NCBI GenBank assembly: GCA_963422775.4
Contig: CAUJSJ030000035.1
Coordinates: forward strand, 55,553-119,552
Direction of reading: 5' to 3'
DNA length: 64,000 bases
From: Pelomonas sp963422775
GTDB taxonomy: Bacteria; Pseudomonadota; Gammaproteobacteria; Burkholderiales; Burkholderiaceae_C
Every line of letters starts with the position of its first letter. The stretch's first letter is position 1. The notes under the pieces are model-generated. The model did not search any database. It was not told the DNA's origin and was given only the letters and a program-made list of their open reading frames with translations. This document shows, in pieces, positions 59,509-64,000 of this stretch. A program made the position numbers and the translations under genes.

Positions 59509-62348
59509 ATGAAGGTAGGAAAATATCGCCGGACGGTGCTTGGTACGCTGGCCAGCAGCGTGTTGTTTGCTGGTCCGACGTTCGCTCAGTCCGCAGCGAC
59601 GCCGAGCGCGCCTGCAGGTCCTGATGCTTCGTTGGACCGCGTTGAGGTCATTGGCATTCGCGCGTCGCTGCTTCGCGCTCAAGAGAGCAAGCGCAACAGC
59701 GCGGAGATAGTTGACGCAATCTCGGCCGAGGACGTCGGCAAGTTTCCCGACAAGAATCTCGCAGAGGCGCTGCAGCGTGTGCCTGGCGTGACGATCGACC
59801 GCAACCGTGGCGAAGGCAACTTTGTGTCGGTGCGGGGCCTGCCTCCAGCTTTCGTGCGCGGTTCTGTGAATGGCCGCACGCTTGTCAGTGCCACGGAGTC
59901 CTTCAATTCGACGCTCAGTGGCGGCAGTCAGTCGAGCACAGGGCGGGAGACCAACTTCGACGTCTTGCCATCCGAGATTGTCGATGTGCTGCAGGTCTTC
60001 AAGTCAAACTCGGCCGAGCAGGTCGAAGGCGGCATCGCCGGTGTGGTCAACGTCCTGACCGCGCGTCCACTGTCCTATGGCAATAAGCTGGTCTTCAGCG
60101 CGTCAGACTTGTATAGCCAGCTGAGCAAGAAGCATGCGCCAAACCTGTCGGGGCTGTGGAGCTGGCGCAACGAAGAACGGACGTTCGGTGCGCTCGTATC
60201 GTTGACTGCATCTGAGCGCCACATTCGTCAAGGTTCAGCTGACAGCTTTGCGTACTCTCCCAGCAGTACATTTGGTATGGCGGATGCGTATGACACTCGG
60301 GCGGGGGGGGAGTAAGAACGCTGGTGGCGTGCTGTTCCCGTTCTCGTTCAATCCTCAGAACTTTACTGAGGACCGTCGCAACGAAGGATTCAACGGCACC
60401 CTGCAATGGCGTCCGAGCGCCAAGACTGACATCACGCTTGATGCGCTCTACCAACACCGCAGTCTCAGCTATGTCAACCAGCAGGCCATCTTCCTGACCA
60501 CGCCTGTGTTGGCTGGCGTGATCTTCCCTGCCGTTACTGGTGTTTTTGGTCCAACAAATGCTGACGGTAGTGTCCAGTTCCCCAGCTTGGTAGTGGGTCC
60601 CACGAACACCGCAAGCCGGTACCAAACGGCCGCCGACGTGACCGCGACGACGGACCGCCAAAGTGGCAGTGATCGCAGCTTGAACTTGGGCCTTAATGCT
60701 GTCCACCGCTTGGATGACTGGAAGCTGTCGGCAGACCTGTCGCAGGCGCAAGCCAACGGCAACGAGAACTTCGATCGCGCGGCTTACCTGCCTAAGGCCG
60801 GTGGCAATGAGCTTCCGGGGCCTGCTGACCGTGACCACCACAGGGGGCAACATCGCAGCCACCCCGAGCGCAGCTTTCGCGGCCATCATCTCTGACCCGT
60901 CAAAGTACCAGACCAACAACTTCCAACAAGACCGCCGGCGCAACAAGGATACCGAAAAGGCCCTTCGATTGGACGCCGAACGCGACCTGGAGGGGGGGCT
61001 TTTCTCTGCGGTCAAGTTCGGTGTGCGCTTCTCTCAGCGGACGAAGGATCTGAATGTTACCGGCCTAGCCTCTGGGAATTTCAAGGATGCAAACGGCGTT
61101 GGGGTTTCGCAGTCGCTACAGTCTGCGCCGGGGGGCATTGGGCACCTGCCGAGTGACTTGGTGCCTGGTAAGGGCATCGGTTTTGATCCTGCGACCCTTC
61201 CCTTTGCTCAAGACCCAGCGGCCGTGATCGCGGCTCTTGGTGCCCTAGCGGCGCCCGGAACGCTGAACCAAGTGTTCAATCCCCTTCAGTCGTACAGCAT
61301 CGACGAAAAGACCAGTGCCGCCTATGGACAGTTGGACATTGACACAAAGCTTGGCGGCACTCCCATCACCGGCAACGTGGGCGTGCGGTACGTACGGACC
61401 AGCACAGATGGCACGGGTTACCGGCGTCCGTTCACGATTGTCAGCAATAACGGCATTGGCAACATTCAATACTCCGCGCCCGACGTCACGACGCTGAGTT
61501 CGTCCGGTAGTGACGCCCATGCACTCCCGAGCCTGAATCTCAAGGCAGAGTTGAGTAAGGATCTGGCGGCGCGCTTTGCCTACTCCAAGTCGCTCACCCG
61601 GCCGTTGTTCTCTGACCTGACTCCTGCTTATACCGGCGCCCCGAATCCAACCCAGCGCACCGCCGCGGTCGGCAATCCGGACCTCAAACCCGTGCTGGGT
61701 GATAACTATGATGTGTCGGCCGAGTGGTACCAGGCGAATCATGGTGTGATTAGCGTTGGTGGCTTCTACAAGAAGCTCAAAGGCATCGTGGGGTCGACCA
61801 CGTCGCTGAACACGACCTATGACGGCAACCAGTGGGTGTCTCTTTCCAAGCCGGGCAATCTGGGTACGGGCAAGATCACGGGTGGTGAGATCGGCATGCA
61901 AATGCCGCTGACCTTCCTGCCTGACCCCTGGGATGGCTTTGGTGTGATCGCTAACTACACGCGCACAAATGGCAGCAGCCGTGACGGTGCGGGTGCCGAT
62001 CTGCCGCTGGTTGGCGTCTCGAAGTACAGCCTGAACGCAGCTGCGTACTACGAGAAGGGGCCCTTCCAGGTTCGTCTGGCCTATACCTATCGCGACGACT
62101 ACCTGCTTCTCAACAGCGACGTGTTCGCGCAGCAAGTCTTCGTCAAGGGATACGGGCAAGCTGACCTCAGCGCTGCGTATGACCTGAACAAGTCTCTGTC
62201 CCTGTTCGCGAACGTACTTAACTTGACGTCTAGCAAAGAAGTGCTGTACTCGAGCAACAAAGCCTTCCCGGGCACGGCGGACACCCGCCCTCAGGCAGCA
62301 AGTGACGTGGGTCGACGCTTCTTCGTTGGCATGCGGATCAAGCTCTAA
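59509..62348 (+). pseudogene. TonB-dependent receptor for amino sugar, two frameshifts
   Basis: Three frames together give one receptor of about 945 residues. The first part has a signal peptide and plug (VEVIGIRASLLRAQESKRNS; IVDAISAEDVGKFPDKNLAE; LQRVPGVTIDRNRGEGNFVS). The barrel ends in RRFFVGMRIKL. The frame shifts at a G8 run (60303-60310) and at GGGG (60817-60820). These look like homopolymer indels, and the rest is well conserved, so the gene may be functional. It is the likely outer-membrane porter for GalNAc-containing oligosaccharides, judging from the divergent aga operon and the AgaR-like boxes. Confidence 0.85.
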
Positions 62349-62381
62349 CCTGAGCGCGCCAAGCGCGCTTAGCTTGTCCAT

Positions 62382-62405
62382 GGGGGCGGTACGCCCGCCC
62401 CTTTC
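62382..62405 (+). terminator. Rho-independent terminator after the TonB receptor
   Basis: An 8-bp perfect GC stem (GGGGGCGG at 62382-62389, CCGCCCCC at 62395-62402) with loop TACGC, followed by TTT. A second small stem, AGCGCGC-CAA-GCGCGCT (62353-62369), precedes it. Together they should separate receptor transcription from the next gene. Confidence 0.8.
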
Positions 62406-62473
62406 AGTTCTACGTTTGGCCGGCTGCGTCGTCGAGTGGCTGCCGTCTGATCCCTACATATTGAAGCAGTATC

Positions 62474-63668
62474 ATGCGCGTTGGACTCATCGGCTTGGGA
62501 GATCGCACTTGCCAATTGGTAGTTGCGTTTGCCGCCACAATCCCTGACTTTCAAATAGCTGCTTATGCTGATCCTCAGCCAGCAGGCTTGGCGGTGCTGG
62601 CACAGAAGGGTATTGGTGTAGGCCGGGGTTACGGCGCTCACCGCCACATGTTGGAGCGTGAGCAACTGGATTTGGTGGTGGTCGGTTCTCCTAACCACCT
62701 GCACCTAGAACATATCCGAGATTGCTTGCAGTCGGGTGTTAGGGTGTTCGCCGAGAAGCCAGTTGTGCGGACCGAAGCTGAGTCCTTCGAGTTGATGGAC
62801 TTGCTGGGCCGGCACGGGCGTGATTCGGTGATGGTCGGTCTCGTTCTTCGCTACGCACCGCTCTATCAGGCGCTGCGTCGTTCGATGACGGCAGGGCCAG
62901 CTTGGGACCATCATGAGTGTGGAAGCAGCGGAGCACATCACTCCCGAGCACGGTGCGTTCTTTCACCGCGATTGGCGCCGTAACGAGGCAAACTCCGGTG
63001 GCTTCATGCTCGAAAAATGTTGTCATGACTTGGACCTCTATCAGGGCGTGATGGGATCGAGGGCGCGCCGAGTAGCGAGCTTTGGTGGCCGGCGGTTTTT
63101 CACCCCAGACAACTCCGTGCTGAATGGAGAGGCTGTCTATCACGAGCGCGCATCGCGTTGGGGCGGGATCGCTACGCCGTTTGGCTCTGAGTCGACCTTG
63201 GTTGACCACCAAGTGGCACTCATCGAATACGAGAGCGGCGCTAGTCTGGCCTTTCATACCAACATGAATGTGCCGGATGCATACCGTCGCTTTTGCATCG
63301 TCGGCACGCGCGGTACTGCTGAAGGGGACTTTGTGCGAGACCAGTTGCGTGTGCACGACGCGCGCAACTCAGAATTGATCGTCGAATGGAGCGCAAGGGC
63401 TGAGGGCCTTGTCGGCGCAGATTCAAGTGTTTCGGTGCACTACGGGGCCGAAGAACAGATGGGGCGCGAAATCCATGCACACCTTTACGACGGCGCACCG
63501 CTCCCAGTGACGGTGCTTGATGCACTGGCAGCCGGCTTAACTGCGATGAAGATCGATGACGCGCGCCGTACTGGTCAAGTTGTCGACCTTACCGAACTCT
63601 GGCGAAGATTCGATGCCTACGATTTGGCGCGGTCGGAATCTGAGCAAGACAACAAACCTATGCAGTGA
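62474..63668 (+). pseudogene. Gfo/Idh/MocA oxidoreductase, one frameshift
   Basis: The N-terminal frame has a Rossmann start (RVGLIGLGDRTCQLVV), VVVGSPNHLHLEHIRDCLQS and EKPVVRTEAES with the family EKP. After about residue 140 the frame changes: an extra C near 62,897 (GGGCCAGC) shifts TAGQLGTIMSVEAAE. The second frame continues through NSGGFMLEKCCHDLDLYQGV, the substrate domain, to 63668. Corrected length is about 397. It may oxidise a sugar or amino sugar released by this locus. It is probably intact in life if the indel is an error. Confidence 0.8.
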
Positions 63669-63669
63669 G

Positions 63670-64000
63670 GTTGCCATCAAGCTGATTGATTGGGCCATTG
63701 TGGCCGCGTTTGTAGTCTCGTCCGTCGCCCTGTCGTTATGGCGTGGCCGTCGTGCGGGCAAGAATGTCGAAGAATTCTTCATTGCCGGGCGGAGCTTAGG
63801 GTGGTTCATGGCCGGCACATCAATGGTCGCCACCACGTTCTCTTCAGACACTCCCTTGTTCGTCGCTGGCGCCGTGCGCAGCGAGGGTATCTATGCCAAC
63901 TGGATTTGGTGGGCTGGTGCGTTGGGCACGTTGGCCTCAATCTTCTTCTTTGCCAACCTGTGGCGACGATCTGAAGTGAGCACTGAAATTGAGCTCATCG
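63670..64000 (+). CDS. Sodium/solute symporter (SSS family), partial
   Basis: The frame from 63670 encodes the start of an SSS transporter: helix 1 (LIDWAIVAAFVVSSVALSLW), then RAGKNVEEFFIAGRSLGWFM, ATTFSSDTPLFVAGAVRSEG and GALGTLASIFFFANLW. The start codon is unclear: there is no ATG, and candidates are CTG 63682 or GTG 63700, or an indel has hidden it. The window ends before the protein does. Its place beside the aga genes suggests amino-sugar uptake across the inner membrane. Confidence 0.8.

Overview
The window looks like accessory DNA from a high-GC betaproteobacterium, probably Burkholderiales. This is inferred from codon and GC usage, the Burkholderiales-style copper genes, and the pairing of Xanthomonas/Burkholderia-type oxidative L-fucose genes with TonB-dependent sugar receptors. 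I saw no rRNA, tRNA or CRISPR array.

Region 1 (about 1-31,700) is a metal-resistance island dominated by copper. It opens with a decayed P-type ATPase and a CueR-type regulator. A near-perfect MerR-family operator/promoter (2313-2343) then precedes a periplasmic detoxification set: CzcI/DUF2946-like protein, His/Met-rich protein, TolC-type outer-membrane factor, Tat-exported multicopper oxidase, cupredoxin and CusF-like chaperone. Next come a Cys-rich Csp storage protein, an unexplained HhH plus PD-(D/E)xK-like protein, and a second CueR-like operator ahead of copZ and copA. A full CusCBA-type RND pump follows (14,277-20,201). A third set (20,502-30,311) sits behind an FNR-like box and holds DUF5676, DUF2933 and isoprenylcysteine-methyltransferase-type membrane proteins. 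It also holds a CopZ-like protein lacking one Cys, a PPK2 polyphosphate kinase, a second P-type ATPase with an unusual CPD motif, LemA, two TPM proteins and an MFS permease.

Region 2 (about 32,000-45,000) is a boundary zone. It holds a frameshifted IS110 transposase, a frameshifted TetR regulator, and a minus-strand metal-acquisition module: a TonB receptor, a PepSY protein, and a PepSY protein fused to an NqrF-like reductase, preceded by another CzcI/DUF2946-like protein. An orphan MbcA/ParS-type antitoxin and an IS66 element flanked by IS110 fragments follow.

Region 3 (44,831-50,116) encodes the non-phosphorylating L-fucose pathway: mutarotase, L-fucose dehydrogenase, L-fuconolactonase, L-fuconate dehydratase, 2-keto-3-deoxy-L-fuconate dehydrogenase and diketo-deoxyfuconate hydrolase. 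No transporter is visible.

Region 4 (about 50,300-53,600) is a graveyard of nested and decayed IS3 and IS110 elements.

Region 5 (53,735-64,000) is an amino-sugar (probably N-acetylgalactosamine) utilisation locus. It has a minus-strand agaS-agaK-agaZ-agaR-agaA operon. Divergent from it are a TonB receptor (two frameshifts), a Gfo/Idh oxidoreductase (one frameshift) and a sodium/solute symporter cut by the window end. Several single-base frameshifts lie in or near G/C runs, so some apparent pseudogenes may be sequencing errors.
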